From a bacterium (Candidatus Blackallbacteria) CG13_big_fil_rev_8_21_14_2_50_49_14 (GTDB lineage: Bacteria > Cyanobacteriota > Sericytochromatia > UBA7694): 64,000 nucleotides of DNA. The stretch is taken from assembly GCA_002783405.1 (NCBI GenBank), contig PFGG01000041.1:124001-188000 (forward strand). Direction: 5' to 3'. Below, piece after piece: positions 35,434-43,835 of the stretch (the stretch's first letter is position 1; the number at the start of each line of letters is the position of its first letter). Made by a program: the position numbers and the translations under genes. Under the pieces are notes generated by a model that did no database searches, was not told the origin of the DNA, and saw only the letters and a program-made list of their open reading frames with translations.

Positions 35434-36239
35434 AAGTTCTGAATTGCTTTCTGTTAGGTTTGCTGTGTCTTTGCCTTCAGGCAGGAAAACTTCCAGCTGG
35501 AAGGCACCAGCAGGGCGTAGTTCGCCTGAATCATCAACTTAAAAAGCAGAAGCAACCTGGATCTTCATACCGTTTTGTAGTGGCGGGTGATAACCGGGAC
35601 GGCAATCGAATTTTGGCTCAAATTCTCCAACAGGCAGCCAAAGAACACCCTGACTTTATGTTGCATTCTGGAGATTTTGTGGCCTTGGGGCAGAAGCAGG
35701 AATATTTGAACCTGCTCAAGCTTTTAGACCGCGCGCCTTTCCCGATCTTTGCGGCGATGGGGAATCATGAAATTTACCAGGGGGGAGAAAAATGGTATCG
35801 CAGCTATTTTGGCAACCCAGATTTTTATTTTGATGTTGGCCCGGATCGCTTTGTAATCTTAAATAATGCAAATGCTGCTCTCAAACCCGAGCAAATTCAA
35901 TGGCTAGATCAGGTATTACAACGTCCCCGGCGCTATAAGTTTTTACTGATGCATTATCCACCGCAGAATTTGATTTGGTTTTATGCCTTTTCCGAAGGTG
36001 CCAATCGCTTGCGTGAGGTCGTTACCCGTCACCACGTGAATTATGTGTTTATGGGGCATATCCATATTTACGATCAGTTGATTCAGGATGGGGTGCATTG
36101 GCTGATCTCAGGGGGGGCTGGTGCGCCGCTTTACCGCATGCCCTTGTATTATTCCCCCCAAGGAGGGGCCTATTCGCATTATGTGGTCATGGATATCAGC
36201 CCTGAGGGGATACGGGAGACGCTTCGTCCTCTGAATTGA
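35430..36239 (+). CDS. Calcineurin-like metallophosphoesterase, secreted
   Basis: A 269-residue metallophosphoesterase with an N-terminal signal sequence (CFLLGLLCLCLQAG). The metal motifs are VVAGDNRDGN, LHSGDFVALG, AMGNHE, LLMHYPP and GHIHIYD, the normal set for a di-metal site (D, D, N, H, H). It is probably periplasmic and hydrolyses phosphomonoesters or diesters. It starts at a TTG overlapping the upstream stop, so it is coupled to the Cys-cluster gene. The 3' end overlaps the convergent carboxylase gene by 44 bp. Confidence 0.9.
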   Translation: MKVLNCFLLGLLCLCLQAGKLPAGRHQQGVVRLNHQLKKQKQPGSSYRFVVAGDNRDGNRILAQILQQAAKEHPDFMLHSGDFVALGQKQEYLNLLKLLDRAPFPIFAAMGNHEIYQGGEKWYRSYFGNPDFYFDVGPDRFVILNNANAALKPEQIQWLDQVLQRPRRYKFLLMHYPPQNLIWFYAFSEGANRLREVVTRHHVNYVFMGHIHIYDQLIQDGVHWLISGGAGAPLYRMPLYYSPQGGAYSHYVVMDISPEGIRETLRPLN

Positions 36240-38190
36240 GTTGAAAGAGCAAGAGCTTTTGACCGCGTGTGACAGGTGAATCTGCGTCTACAAAACATTG
36301 AATTATTTTTCCTGAGCCGGGTGCCAGGAGGGCGGTTTCCATTTTCATGGACTCAAGGATCAAGAGTGTCTCGCCTTCATTCACCACTTTGCCAATTTCA
36401 GCCACGATTTTCAAAACCCGTCCCGGCATTTGGGCGTGAAAATCTTGGGTATCTTTCGTCTGCGGGGGCTGGACGCGCAGGCGTGCCAGAGGTTCGAGGC
36501 TTAAATTGCCCCAACTGGGGTGGTAGAGCCACAGTCTCTGATCCTGAAAACAATAGCGGACATGAAACCTCTCATTCTGATATTCGAAAGTGAGCGTTTC
36601 TGAGTCAAAACCTAAAATTTCGAAGATTTCAGTGCTTTGATCTTTCAAATATTCCATGCGCTGGTTGCCCAGATCGCGGTAAGTAAGTGCAATTTCTTTT
36701 TCATGGTAGCGAAAAAATTCGTGTTGAGCCGCTCCTTTCAAATTGCGCCAGCCTTTGGGCAGACCCAGGAGGTGCAGGGGGGAGAGCAGGCGTGAATTCA
36801 ATCGCCAGATCAAGGCTGCCATCCAAAGGGCTTCGGGTAAGCGGGAGGGGAAGGTCTTGCTTTCCAGCCAGCGTGTATGCAGGTTCCCGCTCTGAAACTC
36901 AGGATCAGAGCAGACTGCCTCCAAAAATTGAAGATTGGTTGAAACACCCAAAGCCCTTGTTTTGCGCAGGGCTGCTTTCATTTGAGCAAGGGCTTGCTCT
37001 CGATTGTCTGCGTGGCTGATCATTTTTGCCAGCAAAGAATCATACCAAGAACTGATGACTTGTCCGGCTTGAATGCCATTTTCAATCCGAAGCTGACCAG
37101 GCAATTCCCAAACTTTCATCTGGCCCGTTGCGGGGCAGAAATCTGCTTGTGCATCTTCTGCACAAATTCTGACCTCCAGGGCATGGCCCTTCAGTTGAAC
37201 TTCAGCCTGGCTCAAAGGCAGAGGCTCACCTTGGGCCAGACGGATTTGCCATTGCACCAGATCCAAGCCTGTGATGGCCTCCGTGACCGGGTGTTCAACC
37301 TGAATACGCGGATTGACCTCTAAAAAATAATAGTGATCTTCAGAATCGAGGATAAACTCGATCGTGCCAGCCCCCACATAGTGTAGTAAACGGGCGAGTT
37401 TCAGTGCGGATTCACCCATGGCTTCTCTTAATTTGGGATGAAAATGAGGGGCAGGGGCTTCTTCGATGATTTTCTGGTATCGTCTCTGAATCGAACATTC
37501 TCTTTCCCCCAAATGAATGACCTGACCGCTTTGATCCCCAAGAATTTGAAATTCAATATGGCGAACGGGGTGAAGGTATTTTTCGAGATAAATTCTGGCA
37601 TCTGAAAAAGATTTTTGGGCTTCCTGGGCAGCAGACTGTAAAGCGTTTTCAAGCTGTTCAGGGCCTTTCACCAGGCGCATGCCCCTGCCCCCTCCTCCGC
37701 CGACGGCCTTGACCAGCAGGGGATACCCCAAGGCCTCTGCCTGAGTTGATATCGCCTCAGGAGAAAGCCCCGTCAATGCAAAACCAGGTACCACAGGCAA
37801 GCCTGCTTCGAGGGCTTTTTCCCGCGCTGCTGTCTTTGCGCCCATGCTTTCAAGTACTGCCACAGAAGGGCCAATAAAGACCAGCCCCGCTTGCGCACAG
37901 GCGTTTGCGAAATGGGGGTTCTCGGCGAGAAAACCATAGCCTGGATGCAGGGCCTCTGCTCCCGCCTGCTTTGCGATTTCAAGCAGTCGGGGAATGTTCA
38001 AATAGGATGCGGATGCTGGAGCGGGCCCGATACAAAAGGCCCGATCTGCCTGGCTTACGTGGGGAGCTTCGCGATCGGCTTCTGAGTAAACCGCAAGGGT
38101 TTCAAGCCCCAGGCTCTGACAGGCCCGAATAATGCGACAGGCAATTTCCCCCCGGTTGGCGATCAGCACGCGTTGAAAGGCTTTGCTCAC
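36196..38190 (-). CDS. Biotin carboxylase/BCCP subunit of an acyl-CoA carboxylase
   Basis: A 664-residue alpha subunit: biotin carboxylase (residues 1-445) plus C-terminal biotin carrier domain. ANRGEIACRIIRA opens the protein, the ATP-grasp loop VGGGGGRGMRLV and EECSIQRR-type block GERECSIQRRYQKIIEEAP are present, and the biotinylated Lys is K616 in ESMKME. The spacing between domains fits the MCC/PCC/acyl-CoA carboxylase alpha type. Its start (GTG) overlaps the stop of the carboxyltransferase gene, so the two form one complex. Its substrate (methylcrotonyl-, geranyl- or propionyl-CoA) is unresolved. Confidence 0.93.
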   Translation of the reverse strand: MSKAFQRVLIANRGEIACRIIRACQSLGLETLAVYSEADREAPHVSQADRAFCIGPAPASASYLNIPRLLEIAKQAGAEALHPGYGFLAENPHFANACAQAGLVFIGPSVAVLESMGAKTAAREKALEAGLPVVPGFALTGLSPEAISTQAEALGYPLLVKAVGGGGGRGMRLVKGPEQLENALQSAAQEAQKSFSDARIYLEKYLHPVRHIEFQILGDQSGQVIHLGERECSIQRRYQKIIEEAPAPHFHPKLREAMGESALKLARLLHYVGAGTIEFILDSEDHYYFLEVNPRIQVEHPVTEAITGLDLVQWQIRLAQGEPLPLSQAEVQLKGHALEVRICAEDAQADFCPATGQMKVWELPGQLRIENGIQAGQVISSWYDSLLAKMISHADNREQALAQMKAALRKTRALGVSTNLQFLEAVCSDPEFQSGNLHTRWLESKTFPSRLPEALWMAALIWRLNSRLLSPLHLLGLPKGWRNLKGAAQHEFFRYHEKEIALTYRDLGNQRMEYLKDQSTEIFEILGFDSETLTFEYQNERFHVRYCFQDQRLWLYHPSWGNLSLEPLARLRVQPPQTKDTQDFHAQMPGRVLKIVAEIGKVVNEGETLLILESMKMETALLAPGSGKIIQCFVDADSPVTRGQKLLLFQLNSEDEASPVSPQG

Positions 38191-39785
38191 ATTCTGAATA
38201 CCCCATAGGCTTCGCTGCCTTCAATGCCTGCCTGATAAACGGTTGAAAGCGTAATTCCCAGCACATGCCGGGTATCACAGGGATGCACCACCCCATCATC
38301 CCAAATCCGGGAAGTAGCGTACCAGATACTGGATTCTTCAAGCACCTGTTGATGAAGGCGTTCTCCCATCTGGGCCAGTTTCTTTTCATCCAGGTTTTTT
38401 CCGGCCTTGAGCGCAGCTTCTCTTTGCACTGAAGTCATGACTCCTGCCAGTTGTTCGGGGCCCATGACAGCGATACGGGCATGGGGCCAGGCAAATAAGA
38501 AGCGGGGTTGATAGGAGCGGCCGCACATGCCATAGTTGCCAGCCCCATAGGAAGCCCCTACCAAAAATGTAATTGCGGGTACCTGGCTGTTTGAGATGGC
38601 ATTGATCAGCTTAGCGCCATTTTTAATAATGCCCCCGGCTTCATATTCACGGCCCACCATGAAACCTGTGATGTTTTGAAAAAAGAGCAACGGAATTTTT
38701 CGTTGGTTGCAGAGCTGAATAAAGTGAACGCCTTTTTCCGCAGATTGTGAAAACAAAACCCCATTATTGGCTAGAATGCCGACCGGATAGCCATAGATTG
38801 TGCCAAAGCCTGTCACCAGGGTTTCGCCGTACTCGGGCTTAAATTCTGCGAATGCCGATCCGTCAAGGATACGTGCCAAGAGTTCGCGAATATCATAGGG
38901 CTTTCGAGGGTCGGGTGGGATCAAGCCGAGCAGTTCTTCTATCGGAAATAGAGGGGGGGCAGCAGGCTGGGGAGGAGAGAACGCTGTATTTTGAAAAAAC
39001 AGGGTTTCGACCGCTTCGCGTGCCAAAAGCAAAGCTTCCTGCTCTGAGTTGGCAATCGCATCAGCAAGGCCCGATTGTCGGGCATGCATTTCGGCTCCCC
39101 CCAGGCTTTCTTCATCTACCTTTTCGCCTGTGGCCATGCGCACCAGGGGCGGCCCTGCCAAAAAGGCCTTGGCCTGATTGCGCACCATAATGACCAAATC
39201 TGACATGCCCGGAATATAGGCACCCCCCGCTGTGCAGGAGCCAAAAACGATAGAAATACTGGGAATGCCCTGGCGGGAGCGTCTGGCAATATTGCGAAAC
39301 GCAGCACCGCCCGCATTGAATATTTCAGCCTGGTGGGTCAAATCTGCACCTGCAGATTCAATCAGATAGAGCAGAGGCAATTTGTTTTCTTCTGCAATTT
39401 GATCCAGTCTCAACCCTTTTTGAACCGTGACGGCGTTCATGGCTCCGCCTCGGATGGTGGGGACACTGGCGTTGATCGCGCAGTCGCGGCCAGAAACCCG
39501 CCCTATTCCTGCAACCATGGAGGCCCCCACCGTGCTTTGGGCCTGATTGAGGCCAGCAAGGGGCATGAGTTCAAGGAAATAGCTGTCTGGATCGAGAAGC
39601 CCTTCTACCCGTTCACGTGCTGTGAGTTTGCCCTGTTGGCGGTGGCGATTCAAATATTTTTCATCACCCTGCCAAAGCGCTTGGTTTTGATAGTCTTGAA
39701 AGGTGAAGAGAATTTCCTGCCAGGCTTCTTGATTGTTTTGGTAGGCTTCACTGTTTTTTCGGGGGTGACTGCTGAGTGTTCGCAT
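38187..39785 (-). CDS. Acyl-CoA carboxylase carboxyltransferase (beta) subunit
   Basis: A 532-residue carboxyltransferase that transfers CO2 from biotin to an acyl-CoA. It has the crotonase-like oxyanion motifs, FGSCTAGGAYIPGMSD and later TFLVGASYGAGNYGMCGR, and GGAEMHARQSGLAD. The sequence resembles MccB (methylcrotonyl-CoA) and close relatives more than propionyl-CoA PccB, but this cannot be decided by eye. It is translated first and overlaps the biotin carboxylase gene by 4 bp (GTGA). No leucine or branched-chain catabolism genes are adjacent. Confidence 0.9.
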   Translation of the reverse strand: MRTLSSHPRKNSEAYQNNQEAWQEILFTFQDYQNQALWQGDEKYLNRHRQQGKLTARERVEGLLDPDSYFLELMPLAGLNQAQSTVGASMVAGIGRVSGRDCAINASVPTIRGGAMNAVTVQKGLRLDQIAEENKLPLLYLIESAGADLTHQAEIFNAGGAAFRNIARRSRQGIPSISIVFGSCTAGGAYIPGMSDLVIMVRNQAKAFLAGPPLVRMATGEKVDEESLGGAEMHARQSGLADAIANSEQEALLLAREAVETLFFQNTAFSPPQPAAPPLFPIEELLGLIPPDPRKPYDIRELLARILDGSAFAEFKPEYGETLVTGFGTIYGYPVGILANNGVLFSQSAEKGVHFIQLCNQRKIPLLFFQNITGFMVGREYEAGGIIKNGAKLINAISNSQVPAITFLVGASYGAGNYGMCGRSYQPRFLFAWPHARIAVMGPEQLAGVMTSVQREAALKAGKNLDEKKLAQMGERLHQQVLEESSIWYATSRIWDDGVVHPCDTRHVLGITLSTVYQAGIEGSEAYGVFRM

Positions 39786-39900
39786 GGTTTATGTATCTTC
39801 CCCGGAAAATCGTTTTCTCAGGGGGACATGTGAAAATGCTTGAGCTTGAACGTGCATGCCTCTGATTTTAACAGAAAAAGGTTCGAAATCCCAGAGGGGG

Positions 39901-40344
39901 TCAGGCCCCCATCAGCGCCGATAATTTCTCAACGGCCCAGGCCTGGTAAGGATGTTTGAGCTTTGCAATCGCATCGGGAAGCGAGAGCCAATGCAATTCA
40001 TGTTGATCTTCGCCCGCTGCTTGCTTTTCTGTATTAAATTCAGCCAGAAAAAAATGTCCCAATTTAAACAGTACCCGATCCCGTCCCACCAGATATTGGC
40101 CCGCTTGTCCGAGGTACCAAAGCATTTCAATGCCATAGCCTGTTTCTTCTTGAACTTCACGTTCAAGACAAGATTCGAGCCCTTCTTTGCCCTCCTGCCC
40201 CCCGCCTGGAAGATACCAGCCTTCGGGAAGTTTCAAAACGGCAAGACAACCCACTGAGTTGAGAATCAGCGCATAGGCCCCTGGACGTTTGACCAGCGGC
40301 AGATGGGGCAAGTTTTCGCCAAAACATGGAATTTTTTCGTTCAT
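39901..40344 (-). CDS. NUDIX hydrolase
   Basis: A 147-residue NUDIX protein with an intact box (Gx5Ex7REVQEETGY, residues about 47-70), which binds Mg2+ and hydrolyses nucleoside diphosphate-linked substrates. The specific substrate is unknown. Its ATG overlaps the stop of the upstream methyltransferase (ATGA). Confidence 0.92.
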   Translation of the reverse strand: MNEKIPCFGENLPHLPLVKRPGAYALILNSVGCLAVLKLPEGWYLPGGGQEGKEGLESCLEREVQEETGYGIEMLWYLGQAGQYLVGRDRVLFKLGHFFLAEFNTEKQAAGEDQHELHWLSLPDAIAKLKHPYQAWAVEKLSALMGA

Positions 40345-41111
40345 ATGCTCTCCTTACGGTGATAATACACCGTATCGAGCCCCCATGAAAAGAATTGTTT
40401 TTGGGTAAAGAGCAGTTTTAACTCTGGGCTGGGGATCGGGCGCGCAGTCGAAATCACACGGGCCTCTGCGGGCAGTTCTCTCAATTTGAGAATCAGACGC
40501 TCCAGCCATTCCTGATCCAAACAGTTGGCCGTTACATAAACAATACTGGCCTCGTGCAAATCTGTATCAAAAATATTCTGGTGTCTAAATTCAATATTTT
40601 TTAAGCCGAGTTTTTGCACGACACTTTGCGCATTGCTGATAAAGGGGGCGATCAGGTCGACCCCTACTGCTTTCATGCCATATTCGGCCTGGGCAAAGAA
40701 GACATTCCGACCCGTGCCGCAGCCCAAATCATAAAAGATATCATCCGGTCTGGCTTCAATATTTTTGAGTGAAGCACCAATCCCAAACCATGAGGTCTCT
40801 CCATAGGTCAGGCGGTAGAGGGTTTCTGGCCCGGTAATTTTGACTCCTTCGGTAAGGGCGATCCAGAATTGACTGGGATACAGATAAATTCGCGCCAAGA
40901 GCTTTTCACTGGCCAGCAGCGCAGGGTGACCCAAATGCATAAGTAATTCTGAGCTGTTGAGAAAGAGAAAATAGCACCAATTGCTGAAATATATCAACAT
41001 GCGGCTGAAAAAACTCCAGGGGGTTGCCAGATTCCAACGGTAGCCCGGCCTGAAATAGGCCTTCAGGCAATTGAAATAAAAACCCGCCAGGGAAAGCAGT
41101 TTAATCGGCAC
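40341..41111 (-). CDS. Class I SAM-dependent methyltransferase-like protein
   Basis: A 256-residue protein with motif I IFYDLGCGTGRNVFFAQ, then AVGVDLIAPFI and the later ASIVYVTANCLD strand, a standard class I SAM methyltransferase fold. The N-terminal 100 residues are hydrophobic and aromatic (YFSNWCYFLFLN), possibly membrane-associating. The substrate is unknown; the GCGTGRNVFF region resembles DOT1-like and small lipid methyltransferases. A GTG start overlaps the DUF512 gene by 11 bp, so this is an operon of DUF512, methyltransferase and NUDIX. Confidence 0.8.
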   Translation of the reverse strand: MPIKLLSLAGFYFNCLKAYFRPGYRWNLATPWSFFSRMLIYFSNWCYFLFLNSSELLMHLGHPALLASEKLLARIYLYPSQFWIALTEGVKITGPETLYRLTYGETSWFGIGASLKNIEARPDDIFYDLGCGTGRNVFFAQAEYGMKAVGVDLIAPFISNAQSVVQKLGLKNIEFRHQNIFDTDLHEASIVYVTANCLDQEWLERLILKLRELPAEARVISTARPIPSPELKLLFTQKQFFSWGLDTVYYHRKESI

Positions 41112-42483
41112 GGGTGACGATCAGCTCCGGTTTGACAGGGGCACGACGGTTCAGTAAACGAATTGCCCGAATCAATTCTTCTGCCCGCTCAGGGATAGCG
41201 TGTACAGGCTTTCTGATTAAGGCTTGAAACTCGGTCAGGGTCATATCATCTAAGAAGCGCTTTTCTTCATTTCTGACCATCACTTCTGGAATCCAGATTT
41301 CATCTCCCAACTCAGCACCTGCTGCTTCGGCGAGTAAATCTTGCGCCATTAGGAGACCTGAAACCGTGATTCCGGCTCCCCAAAAGCGACTGCGACAGCG
41401 CAAGAGTTGAAAGCTCAGATTTTTAACCTGTTGCTCAGCTTCTTTGAGCAGGGGCGCGATAATATCTGCACCAATTTGGCCTGTCATGATCGTAATGCGA
41501 TGTTTTTTCTTTAAACTTTTGGGCAGTTGATGTTGGTTGAGATGAAATTGATCGATAAAACGGCGGGCCCCCCCGACTCCATCTTCCATCTGTTCAAAAC
41601 TGCCGTAATGTTCAAAGGGCGGATAGGGTTGGTTCGTCATCCAATAGAATTCATCGCCCAGACGAATCAAAGGATCCCCGTGCAATTTTTTCGCTTTTTC
41701 TTGCCAGGGTTTGACCTGGGCCATGATCTCTAAGGCCATTTGGGGAGAAACCGGGGGCAGTTGCGGCAAATGTGTACGGTAATCGGTCATGCCCAAGGGC
41801 ACGACCGAAACGCTTAAAACGTGTGGATAATAGGCAATCAGTTTTTCCAGGGTATGATCCAGGTCTTTGCCGTCGTTATAACCTGGACAGAGCACGATTT
41901 GAGTATGCACTTCAATCCCATGTTCAAACAGGCTTTCCAATTGTTGTCGAATGCGCCCGGCCCGAGAATTGACAATTATTTTACGCCGCACGCTGGGGCT
42001 CATCGAATGTACAGATACATTGAGGGGACTGAGTTGTTCTGCATAAATTCTGTGCCAATCAGAAGGCGATAAATTGGTGAGGGTAATGAAGTTTCCCTGA
42101 ATAAAGGAATAACGGAAATCATCATCCCGAATAAACAGCGTTCGGCGTAAGCCTTTGGGCTGTTGGTGGATAAAACAAAAAACACAACGGTTTTCGCATT
42201 CAACGATATCTTCTAGCGGTTCTGGACTGGGAATCATGCCCAGAGGCTCGCCATATTCCCGTAGAATCTGAGTTTGGTATACCAAACCATCCGTTGCTCT
42301 GCGCAGCTCAAGTACCAGTTCTTCGTCAGAAGTCTGGTCAAAAAATGAGAGGAAATCACCCACTTCTTCATCATTGATGCGTAGGAGAATATCGCCTGTG
42401 GCAATACCTGCCTGGTCTGCAAGGGTATTTGGGGTTATACGAACGGGAAAGGGTTTGGGAGTATATCGGTGGCGTCTGGGCAT
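41101..42483 (-). CDS. DUF512 radical SAM protein with PDZ-like N-terminus
   Basis: A 460-residue protein of the DUF512 family, a PDZ-like domain (VRITPNTLADQAGIATGDILLRIND) followed by a radical SAM-like region with C-rich signature CENRCVFCFIHQQPKGLR and the C-terminal DUF512. This family is known from Cyanobacteria and Firmicutes, and its function is not established. It heads the NUDIX/methyltransferase operon. Its presence agrees with, but does not prove, a cyanobacterial affiliation. Confidence 0.88.
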   Translation of the reverse strand: MPRRHRYTPKPFPVRITPNTLADQAGIATGDILLRINDEEVGDFLSFFDQTSDEELVLELRRATDGLVYQTQILREYGEPLGMIPSPEPLEDIVECENRCVFCFIHQQPKGLRRTLFIRDDDFRYSFIQGNFITLTNLSPSDWHRIYAEQLSPLNVSVHSMSPSVRRKIIVNSRAGRIRQQLESLFEHGIEVHTQIVLCPGYNDGKDLDHTLEKLIAYYPHVLSVSVVPLGMTDYRTHLPQLPPVSPQMALEIMAQVKPWQEKAKKLHGDPLIRLGDEFYWMTNQPYPPFEHYGSFEQMEDGVGGARRFIDQFHLNQHQLPKSLKKKHRITIMTGQIGADIIAPLLKEAEQQVKNLSFQLLRCRSRFWGAGITVSGLLMAQDLLAEAAGAELGDEIWIPEVMVRNEEKRFLDDMTLTEFQALIRKPVHAIPERAEELIRAIRLLNRRAPVKPELIVTRAD

Positions 42484-42600
42484 CTGGGTTGCTCGGTATC
42501 AGTCAGGATTAATTCTCAGTTTACACTGCTTTGAGGCGTTTGGGGGAGCGGGATGGGATGTCGGAAAAGCCTTTCAGCCAGATGCGAATCTCTGAGTCTG

Positions 42601-42648
42601 TTGAGCCTCCGTTGGGTTTGAAGTAAGGACTGACCCGGTGAGGCTCAA
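42601..42648. repeat. Strong stem-loop in a 272-bp divergent gap
   Basis: TTGAGCCTC (42601-42609) pairs perfectly with GAGGCTCAA (42640-42648), with an inner GGGT/ACCC helix. No T-run flanks it. It lies between the DUF512 and E1-alpha-like genes, which point away from each other. It may be an RNA element in either leader, or a DNA-level palindrome. No protein-coding gene is seen in the gap. Confidence 0.5.
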
Positions 42649-42755
42649 AATCAGTTTGTGCCTGAAGCATTTGAATTCCGGCTGTCAAAAAAATCAGGTA
42701 GACTGGAAGGGTCTTTCACCAGCGATCGCAAGTCTGAAGTACCCGGAGGAATGCC

Positions 42756-43835
42756 ATGAGTGCCGATGCCCCTACCCTTTTGAATATTTACGAAAAAATG
42801 GTTCTGTGCCGCAGTTTGGACGATATTTTGGCTCAGACCCGTCATTTGGGCAATCCCTTTTATATCGGTTCTACTTTTGAAGAACCTTTGGTGACGGTGG
42901 GACTTCAAATGCGCTCTGGCTCGGGAATTGATTATGATATTCTCTCAGCCTATTACCGCTCACTTCCGCTGGTTTTGGGCATGGGTGTTCCCCCCCGTTC
43001 GATCATGCAACAGGCTGCAATGACTGAAACTGACCCTTTTTCAAAGGGGCGGCAGATGGTGAATCATTTTTCTGAACCCGATTTCAATATCATGCCAGTC
43101 TCTTCCTGCGTAACGGTTGAGGCTGGAAAAGGCTTCGCCTCTGCATTGATTCAAAAAATGCACAGCCAGGCCCCCGTTTTAACGGTGGTTCATCTGGGAG
43201 ACGCCATGTGCGCTGAAGCAGATTTTTGGGTCATGATGCAGGAAATTTCACTGCGTGAGCTTCCCGTTTTGATATTGGTCAGTAACAATGGGGCAGGCAT
43301 TCATACGCCCTATCAGCAAGGGTCGGCTGCTCCCTGTCAAAGTGCTTGGGGGCTGGCCTGCAAAGTTGCAACTTCTTCCCGCCCAGAAGATCCTGATTTG
43401 CTGAAATATGTTGAAAGCTTCAGCCCTGCAATGCCGACTGAAGTGCAGTTTCTCGACAGTCCCAAACCCGGTTGGAAATTGGTGGATGGTACCGATCTTC
43501 TGTCTGTATATGCTGCGTCTAAAACGGCCATTGACTATATTCGCAGAGAACGAAAACCCTTTTTGCTTGAGTTGCGCAGTGAACGCGGTCGCCACCACTC
43601 CTCTTCGAGCAATCCTTCGGGCCAGATCCTGGAACAGGTCAAAGATTGGGATCCGCTACAAAAATTTGAAACCCGCTTAATTCAGGACGGGCTGCTCACG
43701 CCAGATCAGGCAGATGCTATCCGCGCTAAAATCAAAGCCGATTTGATGCAAGAGGTAGAATCTGTCAAATCTGAAGCGCTTTCAGAGGATGCTTTTTCTG
43801 ATATGTATTACAGTGGCCCTTTGAGCACCGTCTAA
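42756..43835 (+). CDS. E1-alpha-like thiamine-diphosphate-dependent dehydrogenase subunit
   Basis: A 359-residue protein of the 2-oxoacid dehydrogenase E1 alpha family. The TPP-binding region is GDAMCAEADFWVMMQEIS...LVSNNGAG, where the canonical GDG reads GDA. The opening CRSLDDILAQTRH, the YRSLPLVLGMG block and the SSCVTVEAGKGFASAL block also match. A GGAGGA sits 5 bases before the ATG. No E1-beta, E2 or lipoamide dehydrogenase gene is near, so this is an orphan subunit. Its stop overlaps the convergent clostripain-like gene by 4 bp. Confidence 0.82.
   Translation: MSADAPTLLNIYEKMVLCRSLDDILAQTRHLGNPFYIGSTFEEPLVTVGLQMRSGSGIDYDILSAYYRSLPLVLGMGVPPRSIMQQAAMTETDPFSKGRQMVNHFSEPDFNIMPVSSCVTVEAGKGFASALIQKMHSQAPVLTVVHLGDAMCAEADFWVMMQEISLRELPVLILVSNNGAGIHTPYQQGSAAPCQSAWGLACKVATSSRPEDPDLLKYVESFSPAMPTEVQFLDSPKPGWKLVDGTDLLSVYAASKTAIDYIRRERKPFLLELRSERGRHHSSSSNPSGQILEQVKDWDPLQKFETRLIQDGLLTPDQADAIRAKIKADLMQEVESVKSEALSEDAFSDMYYSGPLSTV

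Noticed and set aside
42722-42729. One GCGATCGC, the HIP1 octamer frequent in cyanobacterial genomes
   Set aside because: Only one clear copy was noticed, so it is expected by chance and does not support a cyanobacterial assignment.
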